Shown here piece by piece: positions 23,038-33,473 of a stretch of DNA of 64,000 nt (positions are counted from its first letter, which is position 1; every line of letters starts with the position of its first letter). Source of the stretch: Coriolopsis trogii (taxonomy: Eukaryota > Basidiomycota > Agaricomycetes > Polyporales > Polyporaceae); assembly GCA_020543525.1 (NCBI GenBank), contig JAHYIO010000042.1, positions 558,001 through 622,000 on the forward strand, read 5' to 3'. A program made the position numbers and the translations under genes. The notes under the pieces were generated by a model. It saw only the letters and a program-made list of their open reading frames with translations, had not been told where the DNA came from and made no database searches.

Positions 23038-24037
23038 TCACGACGCCGCTTGTGGCTCGTAGAGATGCCTCGAAGTGCATATGAGTCGAGTGCGGCGAGG
23101 ACAGCGAGTGGAAGAGAAGGACTCACTGTCCGAGCTCTTTGTTCATCTTGAACATGTCGATCCTTTCGCACTTGAAGATGGCGCGGAAGGAGTCGTCGCA
23201 TACGATCTCCCTCTTGTTCTCTGGATTTTGCATGTTGTTCGCTTTGATGTGATCCCAGAGGCCCTTGACTATCTGCGGCCGGGAGAGCTTCTCGACGTGC
23301 AAGAGGGCGGCCAAGGGTTCGCTTGAATAGATGTGCGTCAGTACACCAGAAGGGTGATTTGGGAAGTGGCTTGAGGACTGGGCCTGACAGCATGCGGTTG
23401 GGTGCGCGAGTACGTCCAGAGCGAGAGGGAGGGTAGACGACATGTGCGGAGAGGCGTTGAAGGCCGATGCGGAAAGCGTGCCTCACCTGAGTATGTATTC
23501 CTTTTTGAAGCCTCCGCCACGCTTCTTTGGCTTCTCGCTACCGCTGTCGCCCTCGTCGCCATCCGAGTCTACTGTGGCAGAGCTCTTGGGGCCCTTCTTG
23601 CCGCGCTTGGTGCCGTTTGGCTTAGCTTTGGAGGAAGCAGCAGCACGGGAGCTGCGGGAGCGGCCGTTGATCTCGTTCTGGAGCTGGCGGGCGAGCTCCT
23701 CGTCGTCGACCTCCTGCTTTGACTTTGCCTTCTTTGTCTTTTTCGGGGGCGGGTCTGCCGCGTCGTCGCGTTTGCGCTTGAGGGGGGCCTCGTCGTTGTC
23801 GTTGTCGTCATCGTCGTTTCCGGCAGCGTGGTGGGCGGCGCTGATCTCCTCGTACACGCGTGCAATGACGTCGTCGATCTGGCCCTTTTGCTCTTTGATG
23901 AACTCGGGGGTAATGGCGGGGTCGAGGTCGAGGAGCTGTTTGCGGACGCGCTTTGCGCTGATGGTCGCGAGGTCTGTGCCAGGGGCGGTGAGGATCTGAC
24001 GGATTTTGGGCTCGAGGGAGTCGACTGAAGTGGCCAT
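23038..24037 (-). CDS. DEK_C and SWIB domain chromatin/rDNA-transcription factor, UAF30/TRI1-like (258 aa)
   Basis: Exons 24037-23487, 23321-23127 and 23068-23038 sum to 777 nt. Residues 5-65 form a DEK C-terminal-type helical domain (EPKIRQILTAPGTDLATISA, then RKQLLDLDPAITPEFIKEQK). A long acidic then Lys/Arg-rich linker follows, with KRKRDD and PKKTKKAKSK as likely nuclear localisation signals. The last 75 residues are a SWIB/MDM2 fold (SEPLAALLHVEKLSRPQIVK, WDHIKANNMQNPENKREI, FKMNKELGQHLYEP). The order DEK_C then SWIB is that of yeast Uaf30 (RNA polymerase I upstream activating factor) and Tri1. An in-frame upstream ATG would add 25 residues; MATSVDSLEP was preferred because it sits right before the domain. 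The small last exon (31 nt) completes the GQHLYEP motif. Confidence 0.88.
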
Positions 24038-24864
24038 GGATGAGTGCACGGGGGAGGAGAGAGGGAGTGTGCGAGTGCGAGACCGACTGTGGCCCTTGTC
24101 CGCGTCTGCCAACAGAGACGCCCATGCCAGTCAATGCAGGTGTCGGGTCACGTGGCCTCCGCCTACGCGGGCGTAGTACTCTGAGAAGCGCTGGCAGAGC
24201 AGGAGGCTGATCAGAGACACTCCACTACGCTTCGCCTCCGAGTCCTCCTCCCCCGCGTGCCCGTCGCTCTCCCAGGCCAGCTCGCAGTCATTCATCGCAA
24301 TCGTGAGTCGCCCGATTTCTGCTCGCCATCTCCATCTCTCTCGCGGCGGTGTGGCAGTGCGATCTGTGGACGCTGCTGTGGCTGAATATCAGACAATCAC
24401 CCAACCCCAAGTGCCAGTCGAGTCTGCTCGTGTCCCAGGCACAGGCCAAGTCGTTCGCACGCGTCTTCGTCTGCACCGTACTGCATACTCCCTACAAGCC
24501 CTGCGCAATCGTCTCGGCGGTAGAGAAGGCCGCGCGCCTTCTCCACACCGTCCTCCCCACCCACCTTTCGGCCAAACAGCAGCCAATGCTGGCGGCCGTG
24601 GACTGTCATGAACATGCTTCGCGGATCTGCAAAGTAGTAGTGCTCTTGATCGTCGATCCTTCCGCCGCGGTGATCGCATTCTCTCAGCTCAGTAGTTCTT
24701 GCGCGCTCCGTGCCCTTCGCGTCCACGCTCCCTTTCCTGACCAGAAACTCGGTGGGAGCCAGGAGATCATGCACAGAGCAGTGCCATGACCCTTTCCCAT
24801 CCTTGTCACCCACCCATCAGTTGCGGCCCATACTCACCCATCTGCCCTAGAACACCCGTCCCCC
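24038..24864. promoter_or_regulatory. divergent intergenic region
   Basis: 827 bp between the start codons of the SWIB gene (-) and the F-box gene (+). Both strands have open frames of about 100-150 codons, but they overlap each other and match nothing I know, so they are not called. The region should contain both promoters. Confidence 0.4.
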
Positions 24865-27135
24865 ATGACGCCCGCGCCCACACTGGAAAGCCTCCCGGCC
24901 GAGTTGCTTTTGCGGATCTTGGCTTACCTGCCCGTTCAAGCCCTCCGCTCTCTCCGACTTGCCTCACGCAGCTGGAACGCCTTCTTCCTCGACAACGAAT
25001 CCACCATCTATCACCATGCCGCCGTTCTCCATCGCTTCATCGATTCCATCTACACCCTTCTCCCCGAAGCAAAAGCCGCTCGGAAGCACAATGCATTTCT
25101 GCAAGACGTCCCGGACTGGTATCACTATTGCAAGTGTTGGGCGCATACGGACGCTGTGCGTTGACTCATGTTCCCCCCGTCTAGGCCGCCAATACTTTCG
25201 CCTCCAGCTCAACTGGGCCGGCCATGGGTCAGCAACGGTGCGATACTATGGGGGCCATCCGTACGACATACATCGACTCAAGGTGGATGAGCTACATGGA
25301 CTCCTGATCGTGACACACGAGTTTGGGGGTCTCACCGTATTCGATCTCGACACAGCCGTCATCCTATGGCGTCTTGACGGGGTACGTTCTCCACGACATG
25401 CTCTTGCACCAATCGGCAGCTCATTTCGCCGTGCAGACCTACATCCGACGATACGCACACTGCGAATACGAAAACGGCTTCCTCGTCTTTGATCGCATGG
25501 GCTCCTGCAAGGAAGTCTGGCGCTTGGACGTCCTCTTCGATGAATCCGAAATGCCCCAAATCTCCACCCCGGACGAGGACCAGATCGAGGCGTGGAAGAG
25601 AGCGTCCCGGGACTACAGCGCCACGAGCCCGTTTGGCCACTTTCGCCCCTGGGCCCTGCTCGAGTCCCCCGAGTTCGGGCGCGCGTACCGGTTCGTGTAC
25701 CCGAACCTACTCGTCTCGGGCCTCCGCCGCGCCTTCCTCTGGGACGTTCGCACGGGCCAGCTTCTGCTCGAGGTCGACCACGTGCAGGGCACGGACGACG
25801 CAGGCGGGGACATCAACTACGTCGAGCTGAGCGGGACGCACATCTTTGTGTGCTCGACGAGCGCGCTGCGCGTGTTCAGCACGGAGAACGGGGCGCTGGT
25901 GTTCGAGCTCAAGAGCTACCAGTTCGTGTACTCGGACGTGAGGCTCGCCGTCCAGCTCGACCCTTCGATCGCGCGCCGGAAGGTGGCCGGCCCGGCCGAG
26001 GTCGTCTCCCTCCCCGCGCGCCCGACGATGACGACGGCGCTGTACACCGCGGCGTACGCCGAGTTCTCTGCAGGTGCGCGCAGCCGTCTTCGAGCCTTCT
26101 GGGCCGGTGTTTGGGTGGGAGAGCTGAGCTGAGCGTCGTCGCCTGCAGTGCACATTTCGCGCGACGGGAAGGACATGGTCGCGCAGATGAGCGACAGCCG
26201 GCTGATCTTCGTCCGGGACTTTATGCGCGTGGTGAGAGGCGAGGTGCCCCTCCGGACGGCCGCGCTCGAGGTCGGGAAGACGGTCCCCCGGCTCGGGTCG
26301 CCCGAGGAGCACTTTTCGATCTACCTCTCGTATGAGTGCAATCGACTGGGGATCGTCACCGTACGTCGCCTTTTTTTGGTTTGTTTCCCTGTGGCCGGCG
26401 CTGACTCTGGACTGCCTGTCCTCTGCCCACTGGGGGGGCTGCAGACATCCGGGCTGTACGCGGCGATCCTGGACCCGACGTACCACGGCGTGATAGACGA
26501 AGACCTGGTGCTGACCGGCCGGCGGGAGGTGCACGGCGTACCGGCCGAGGCGGTCGCGGCGGGCGTGTCCTTCCCGTACGTCAACTTTGTGAGCCTGCCG
26601 TTCTACCACGACCGGCGGCAGCTGTCCAAGGTGACGTGCATCCAGATCACGGAGACGAAGCTGTTCTTTGTGTGGGACGCGATGTACAAGCCGGACAATA
26701 TCGAGTTCTTCAGGCGGTTGGGCGTCATTGGGGGCGCGGGGGATGCGCTGGGCGGGTATGGGTATGGGGAGGAGGAGGGGGAGGAGGATGATTTGGCGCA
26801 GGGGTTGTTTACGACGGCGGCTACTTTGGATCAGGCCGAGGCTCTGGCGCAGGCTCAGGTGCAGGCGATGCAGGGCGCGGAGGGGCACGAGGGTGGTACG
26901 GACGACACGGATGAAGACGATGCAGACGAAGACTCGGACGGGAGCGAGGAGAGCGATAGCGACGACGACGGGAACCACGGCGCGCCCCCGCACGGACTGC
27001 AGCATCCGTTCGGTTCCCAACAAAGTGAGTCCATGATTTGCTTGCTGGGCTCATCGGGCGAGGTGCTGAGGCGGCTACCGTGCAGGCGTCGCGACGGGCC
27101 CCATGGTGTTTTGTATCGATTTCAGCCCGCAGTAA
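24865..27135 (+). CDS. F-box protein with propeller-like C-terminal region (648 aa)
   Basis: Exons 24865-25135, 25185-25381, 25437-26073, 26149-26360, 26445-27024 and 27086-27135 sum to 1,947 nt in frame. The N-terminus is a clear F-box (LESLPAELLLRILAYLPVQA, then LRLASRSWNAFFLDNE), which would bind Skp1 in an SCF ubiquitin ligase. The rest contains beta-strand repeats such as GLTVFDLDTAVILWRLDG, RRAFLWDVRTGQLLLEV and SALRVFSTENGALVFELK. This suggests a divergent beta-propeller as the substrate-binding part. The C-terminus is very acidic (DDTDEDDADEDSDGSEESDS). It ends SVATGPMVFCIDFSPQ after a 61-bp intron. The first donor as modelled (GTTGGG) is poor, but it is the only phase that keeps both flanks. 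Substrate unknown. Confidence 0.82.
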
Positions 27136-27627
27136 GGTGCAGGCGTGCTCGCCCAAAGTTGTATAATTGCTGTAATATCAGCACGAATGCTACGATATAC
27201 GGATGGAAGTGGATGGAAGAATGTATGATGCGGATATGATGTGGCTAGTCGTAGTACTAGTAGGTGGTGGTACCGGGTATACGTAGTGGTCCGGACTGTC
27301 CGGTGGTGCCCAATTCCATGTTGCGATCCCCCTCACATATGACTGCAGACTGCAGACTCTTCGCGTCCACCATGTCTACCTCTGCGTGATTGTGATCGTA
27401 CGACGTAGACGAGTATAAATGAAACCTCATAAGTGCTGAAAGTTATTCCGCCAGCCAGCTCTGTTGGCGTGACCTCGGATTCTTGCCCTTCGGGTTGTGC
27501 GGCCCGGGCGGGTGGCGACTCCGCGGAAGGTATAAGATGGTGTCCGATAGCTCTTCAGGCCTCTGCTCCGCGTTGTGCAGACGTTTGCCCCGCATATTTT
27601 GCTCGTACATAGCTTCGTCGACTCAAC
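27136..27627. other. intergenic
   Basis: 492 bp between the F-box gene and the dehydrogenase on the same strand. An AT-rich patch with GAGTATAAATGAAA at about 27411-27424 could serve as a TATA-type element for the downstream gene, about 205 bp before its ATG. No gene is seen. Confidence 0.35.
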
Positions 27628-28873
27628 ATGGTCCGTGTAATGATCTGTGGTACGTCCATTTGTCGCCATGCTACCAATCGACTCTAGTATTCACCACAGG
27701 CATCGTGCAGGTGACCTCGTCTGGGCACACAAGGAGTGTGATGCGCTCTTTCAGGGCCTCGCAGAGGTTGTGGTGCGTGGAGATTTCCAGCTCGATGTCC
27801 GACTTGGAGAGTACATACGAACACGTTTCGATTACCCCACAGCGTATGGACTCGCCCAACCGCGAAGACTTCTTCGCCGGTCTCCAGCCAGGGGGCAAAT
27901 ACGACGGCATCGTCGGCATCTACAGGCACAACGTCTCTACGGACCGTATTGGCATCTTTGACAAAGAGCTCGTCTCGAAGCTTCCCGCGAGCGTGAAGTG
28001 GATAGCGCACAACGGCGCGGGGTACGACCAGATCGACGTCGCGGCCTGCAAAGAGCGCGGTGAGCAGCCCTTGACCACAGCGCACAATAATTGGCTGATG
28101 GCCCTCGCCTCATGCGACAGGCATCACCGTGTCCAACACGCCCGGGGCGGTCGACGACGCGACGGCGACGACCGCGCTCTACCTCGTCATCTCCGCGCTC
28201 CGCCACTTTGCGCACGCGGAGCAGACGCTGCGCGCGGGGCAGTGGAAGTCGGCGCACCGCGCGGGGGCCGCGCACGACCTGACCGGGCGCACGCTCGCGA
28301 TCCTGGGCCTGGGCGGGATCGGGCTGCGGCTCGCGGAGCTCGCGCACGCGTTCCCGATGCGCGTCGTGTACCACTCCCGGCGGCCGAACGCGGACGCGCC
28401 CGCGTGGTGCGAGTACTTTGAGGAGGGGCGGCTGGAGGAGATGTTGGGGCTCGCGGACGTGCTGAGCGTGCATGTGCCGTTGAGGGCGGACACGGAGGGG
28501 ATCGTGGGGGAGGGCATGATCAGGAAGCTCAAGAAGGGCGCGGTCATTGTCAATACCGCGCGGGGGAAGGTCATTGACGAGGATGCGATGATTCGCGCGC
28601 TCGAGGATGGACATGTACGTGGTCTTTGTCTTGGAGATTCAAGCGGTGGACGCTCACTCGACGCAGCTGGGAGGGATTGGCCTCGATGTGTACCCGAACG
28701 AGCCGGAAGTGAACCCGCGGCTGCTGGAGTTCCCGAACGCGACGTTGCTCCCGCACATGGGCACGGAGACGTGCGACTCGCAGAAGAAGATGGAGGTCCG
28801 TGCGCTCACCAACCTGCGCGACTACCTCACCCAGGGCAGGGGAAGTGATATCATCCCCGAGCATAAGCAGTGA
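27628..28873 (+). CDS. D-isomer-specific 2-hydroxyacid dehydrogenase, glyoxylate/hydroxypyruvate-reductase type (333 aa)
   Basis: Exons 27628-27649, 27711-27772, 27843-28059, 28121-28614 and 28667-28873 sum to 1,002 nt. The product is an NAD(P)H-dependent reductase of 2-oxoacids, most like fungal glyoxylate reductase (GOR1 type). The nucleotide-binding loop is ILGLGGIGLRLAELA near residue 160. The catalytic triad is visible as Arg in NTARGKVIDED, Glu in DVYPNEPEVNP and His in LLPHMGTET. The N-terminal strand MVRVMICGDLVWAHKE and the YDGIVGIYRHN segment are typical of this basidiomycete clade. The length is normal and all splice sites are canonical. Glyoxylate links to oxalate metabolism, but the precise substrate cannot be read from sequence. 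Confidence 0.9.
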
Positions 28874-29318
28874 GTGGTCCTACTCCGGTTACGAGATGAC
28901 TTGTCCCCTGACACGGATCAGATAGAATGGCTTTGGCCGCGAGCGCTATGGGGCAGAAGAGCCGACTGTAGAAGAACTTATCGTACTCCTTGTACCCTTA
29001 GCTTTGCTATGCATGTCGCTCAATGCATGATCGCATGCTTCCGTTGTATGTCCTCTGATAGCATGGGCAAGACAGCTTGACATTTGGTCCTATCGTACAT
29101 ATCCACGACGCTCAACATATATCCAACAATCCACCAAAGCTACAAATACAACAGCCCAGCAATGGGACATGATCTCACAATCCACCCCACCCCGGACGGA
29201 ACACAGGCTCATGCACGCACACAGCCGACAGCCAGTCCGATTCACTTGCGCCTTACTCTCCCAACCCCTCAGAACAATGCGTCATTCATGGCACTCCCCC
29301 GCTTCCAGATGTACCGCC
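28874..29318. other. intergenic, tail-to-tail
   Basis: 445 bp between the stops of the dehydrogenase (+) and the MFS transporter (-). It has A/T-rich patches compatible with polyadenylation regions. No gene is seen. Confidence 0.5.
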
Positions 29319-32244
29319 CTAGAGCAGGTAGCGGATGCCGCGCTTGCGCAGGAGCGCCTCCTCGAACGTGATGCCCTCGAGCCGGGCCGCCTCCTCGATA
29401 CGGGCCCGGCGGGCGCCCTTGAGGTTGTCCTGCTCTTCGCGGTCGAGCCGCTTGTTTTCGCGCGCGAGCATGGTGCGGATGACTGTCGCGGTCGGGCGGG
29501 CGGAAGCGGTGGTGAGAGAGAAGGAGAGAGTGTCAGTGTGCTGGAGACGGTGGAGAGGTAGAAGCACGGTAGGTAGCATGAAGGGCCGAAAGGGGGGTGG
29601 GGACCAAGGAAGGGGAGGAGGGGAGGAGATGGGGGAGCGTACCTAGTGCAAGGACGGAGGCTAGAGCCATCCCGGCGAGCCCGATCAACATGGACTGGTG
29701 GTAGTCCGGGCCCCATTCCGCCTTCCAAACGTACGAGCTGATCCTGTAGCAAAGGAAGTGGTGCATCAGCGTCGAACGGAGACGGACCTGATCCAACATC
29801 TGGAGACAGGTGGGACGTACAAGTTCCCGAGGTTCCCGAATCCGTTGACGATGCCCATCGCCGCCGCACGCTTGGCGGGCGGGCGAGGGACGGCGTTTGA
29901 GACCCAGACGAGGGTTAGCGCAAAGCCTAGCCATGGTTGTCAGTGGTCAGCCGCGGAACCCGTGATGCTGGAGCGAAGCCGGGAGGCAATGACGTACCGG
30001 CGTAACCGCTGGCCATGAGGAACATAGCGATGTAGCGGCCAGGGATGGAGAAGGTGCTGACGCCGATGATGTATCCGACCATGACACCCCACCAGGGGAC
30101 GCAGAGATGCAGGAATCGCTCCCCGGTGCGGTCTGTCGGCGTCAGCGTCTGGAGGATGTGGCGAGTTGGGGATAGAATGGGGACGCACCTGCGTGCCAGG
30201 CGTTGATGCAGCAGACGACGGTTGCAACAATCCATGGCGGGCTGTAGATGCGGTGTCAACGCTTTCGAAGAGTGTTGGTGCATGGTCGAACGTACGCAGC
30301 GACAAGGAGGGTCACCGTGGTCGAGAAGCCGAGTGTGCCGGCGATCCTTAGCATTCGCGTGAGCAGAGTCGGTGCATGGAAGAGGGACAGTACGGCAGAG
30401 AGTACGCACGTCGGGAAGAAGTTTACGAAGCCAAGCCCGAGCAGCTGTGAGCAGCCCATGACGGCAAAGATGGGCACTTTGGGGTCCTTGATGGCCATGA
30501 TGAGTCCCTTGAATGCGCTGCGTCGTCACGGTATGCCAGAGAGCCCTCAGAAGAGGTTGGGGTCACAATTTGGAAGGGAAACGTACGAATCGGAGGCGAC
30601 ATCCTCGTCTGCTTCACCGGCGTCTTCTGCAAGACGGACTTGTGCGAGACGACGTTGGGCGGGGTTCAGCCAGCGAGTGTTGTGCGGCTAAACAGTAGGC
30701 GTGTCAATTGGTAAGAAGGACAGTGTGCGCCCGGTACACGTACGTAATCTGGTAGCAAGTAGCTGGATGGTTTCTCGAAGCGTGAGTAGGAGTGTGAGCG
30801 TATGCGTTCCAATGACGCACATTGCGAGGAGACCGATTGTGACAGTAATCGCGCCCTGAGGTCAATGCGCCGTCATATTGCCATCCATCCCGCGTGAAGA
30901 AATGGCAGAGTGCCCACCTCAATGTAGAACAACCTGTTTGACCGACGAAATCCAGTCAGCTTGTGCTAGAAATGCCGAGATGAAACCAACGCACCAGCGC
31001 CAGGCACGGATACCCAAGTCTCCCTCCATGCGTGAGAGGATGCCTGCTGCCATGAGCTGAGGCCACAAATAGCGTGTCCATACATTGGTATCGGAAGGCG
31101 GCACCGCGATCAATAATAGCACAGGTCGGAGACAGTGGAAGGCGACGGCAGAATTCGAAGAGCCGATGGCAGGGTACGATAGAGGGAGAAGGGGTATCAG
31201 TGTGAGCGGATGAGGGTCGGCGACGAATCAGACTGAGAGGATGACGAAACTCACACTACCGAAGGCGTTTGAGATGAGCAGACCACCATACAAGATAGCC
31301 GAGCGGAACGCAAGCTCCTAAATAGGAACCACGATGTGAGCTTCACGAGTGAAGAAGCACCGCATAGGCTATACGGACCTTTCGAGTGTACCATCTTGAT
31401 AGGAGATACATTGCACCGGGATAGAACGCGGCCTGTTGGTCAAGAGCGGTGAGCAATGGTGGTGCGAGCTGACGCATATGTAACGACGGCGTACTTCAGG
31501 AAGACCGACAAAGATACGAGCTGCAAGGATACCAGCGTAATTGCGGGCAACCTGTGGAACATGCATGGATGTAGGCTTTATGTTGGAGAGTGGAGCAGGA
31601 CGTACGCCAGTGAGTGCGCTGGTAAGACCCCAGAGCACAATGCAAGTGGGAATATAGTACGATGGCCTGGGGGTCGAGTCGGTAAGTATATTACCTGTAT
31701 CGCCTACACTTGCAATGTGGACTGACTTGCCTTGAGATGCGGTTCAGAATCTACAGATAAGGTGTCAATGCAGCATAGACTACACTGTCGAGGGTACTGA
31801 CCATATTGGACGGTATTTGGGCGGGAACGTAAGAGGCGTATAGGACGGCCAACACGGTTTCGTATTGAATATCTGCATCGAGGGTGAGACGAGTGTGGTC
31901 AGGTACAAGCACGCCAGACTCTTCTACCTGAAAGACCGAGGTCTGCCTCCAAGCCACTGAGCCTGGCCGATGATACAGCGACGCGCTTGAGGCGATGTGT
32001 TAGCGACCCAGTAATACAGGAGGATTGGTGGACTCACATCAATGTAGTTCATGATGAAGATCAAGATGATGGTCGGAAGGAGACGCGTGTCCAGCTTCCG
32101 TACGAGATGGCGTTCTGCGGCGGCACGTACACCTTCGACCAGTAGCTCGCCATCGGGCAAACTGTCGGAGGTGGACTCTGTGGTGGACGGGCGACGCTCG
32201 ACCTCGGAGACCGCAATGTCTTTCTTCTCCTCTTCCAAAGACAT
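29319..32244 (-). CDS. MFS permease, allantoate/anion-cation symporter (Dal5-like) family (513 aa, 20 exons)
   Basis: Twenty coding exons, from 32244-32038 down to 29482-29319, sum to 1,542 nt in frame. Several are tiny: 30933-30918 (16 nt), 30762-30744 (19 nt) and 31750-31731 (20 nt). The fold is a 12-helix plasma-membrane transporter. Family signatures are LLPTIILIFIMNYIDR after the cytosolic N-terminus, SARLSGLEADLGLS, YVPAQIPSNMILNRISRP, GILAARIFVGLPEAAFYPG, RWYTRKELAFRSAILYGG and GDLGIRAWRWLFYIEG. The second half has GFSTTVTLLVAAPPWIVATV, CINAWHADRTGERF and VWKAEWGPDYHQS. Relatives carry allantoate, nicotinate, pantothenate or similar organic anions; the substrate here is unknown. One intron (31730-31667) uses a GC donor. 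The long loop intron between exons 8 and 9 (198 bp) is unusual for this gene. Confidence 0.9.
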
Positions 32245-32395
32245 GTTACTGACGTGGATTCGTGGTAGTGGGCCCGGGGTACGGGTTTGAGAGAACACCT
32301 CGGCGCTGTTCGTCGCTGGAGCGGGAGAGAGGGGGTATGGGATGGCCGCGATGGTATGCTGGACCGCTAGGCAGGTTGAGAAAAGGGCGGCTAGG

Positions 32396-32403
32396 TATAT
32401 ATA
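32396..32403 (-). promoter_or_regulatory. TATA box of the MFS gene
   Basis: TATATATA (palindromic) lies 152 bp upstream of the MFS start codon at 32244. It is the only clear TATA motif on that side. Confidence 0.45.
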
Positions 32404-33261
32404 CGCTGGGGAAGTGCACGTTCGGTTTATTCATATCAGCGTTGCGGGGAACCGACGGCCCTGTGGATGGATTTGGGCGACCGGCAAAGGGCAGCTGACC
32501 CGGTTTGTCTGAGACTATCCACGATGAAGTCAGAGACGGCACAAACTGGCTGGTCTGCCGCTCCATCTCACGGCATTTGACCGTTCGCGCGTGCTTGGTG
32601 CTGTCAGCTGAGGGTCGCATTGCGATGGTCGACGGTGGCCGTAGAAGGTAAGCCGGATGAGGCAGAGTGCACACTCGTTTCTGGCGCTTGGCCGCGTGAC
32701 CTCGGCGCGTCACCTTGTTCTCGTCCACCACGCATCGTCCCCCCACGTATCCCTCTCTCGGTGTACAGACTCGGAGCGAAACACCTCGAGGCAACAAAGC
32801 CAGGTCTATCAGCCGTCCGATGTCTCGCAGCACCCCAGCATTCACTTCAGTTGGCAGCGTGGGACATTCATCCATGGTTTGCGTTTGGCACATTCCATGC
32901 GTTTACTGCGCCGTCGCATGTTTGACCTAGCTTGGGCCACCTGTGAGTCTTGATGCAGGCCTTCCAGGACAGCGAGGCTGTAAATTGTCGGTAGAGACCA
33001 TGCATCTCGTAGCAGTGGTTGATGCCCATAGTGCCCTGAAAAATACAATTGATGTGAATCTCAATCGAGACTCCAGCTCGCGCTAGGCTAACCATTGGCT
33101 GTGAAGCGCTGTCTACGTGGCTCTTATAGACTCCCAAACCAAGCTCAATCGGAAATGTATATATGAAATCACACAAGCGCTGACTCCTCATGGACGGGGC
33201 CGGAGGCTCTACCTGTCGAAGGTTATTGGCAACAACACAGCGCATAGTCGCTTGTAATAGG

Positions 33262-33269
33262 TATATATA
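33262..33269 (+). promoter_or_regulatory. TATA box of the EF-hand gene
   Basis: TATATATA lies 205 bp upstream of ATG 33474, followed by a pyrimidine-rich stretch with possible start sites around 33280-33310. Confidence 0.45.
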
Positions 33270-33473
33270 CTTTGCCCCATCTCATTCTGTCAACGCTCAC
33301 TCATCGGCCAGTCACACAGCATTGGGGGACGTCTACTCGGTCTCTTGACGTCCACTGAGGTAGTCAGAAACCAGTAAGTCGAACTCGAAATCATGCCGAT
33401 TCATCGATCACGCTTCATACCATCTATCCATCTAGCAGGAATCCCTTTTTGCGCTCAGGTCATTCCACGGATC

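Larger units (their letters stand above)
32245..33473. other. 1.2-kb divergent intergenic region
   Basis: Between the start codons of the MFS gene (-) and the EF-hand gene (+). TATA motifs face each gene (32396 and 33262). Open frames around 32620-32950 overlap in three frames and on both strands with no family match, so none is called. Confidence 0.45.

Noticed and set aside
24349..24813. Overlapping open frames of 138-146 codons on both strands upstream of the F-box gene
   Set aside because: They overlap each other completely, match no family and lie in a divergent promoter region.
25707..27023. 438-codon open frame antisense to the F-box gene
   Set aside because: It mirrors the GC-rich codons of the real gene on the other strand, and its Arg/Leu/His-rich product is typical of antisense frames.
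32620..32953. Possible small gene between the MFS and EF-hand genes
   Set aside because: Three frames are open at once with low-complexity products; no splice model or similarity supports one.
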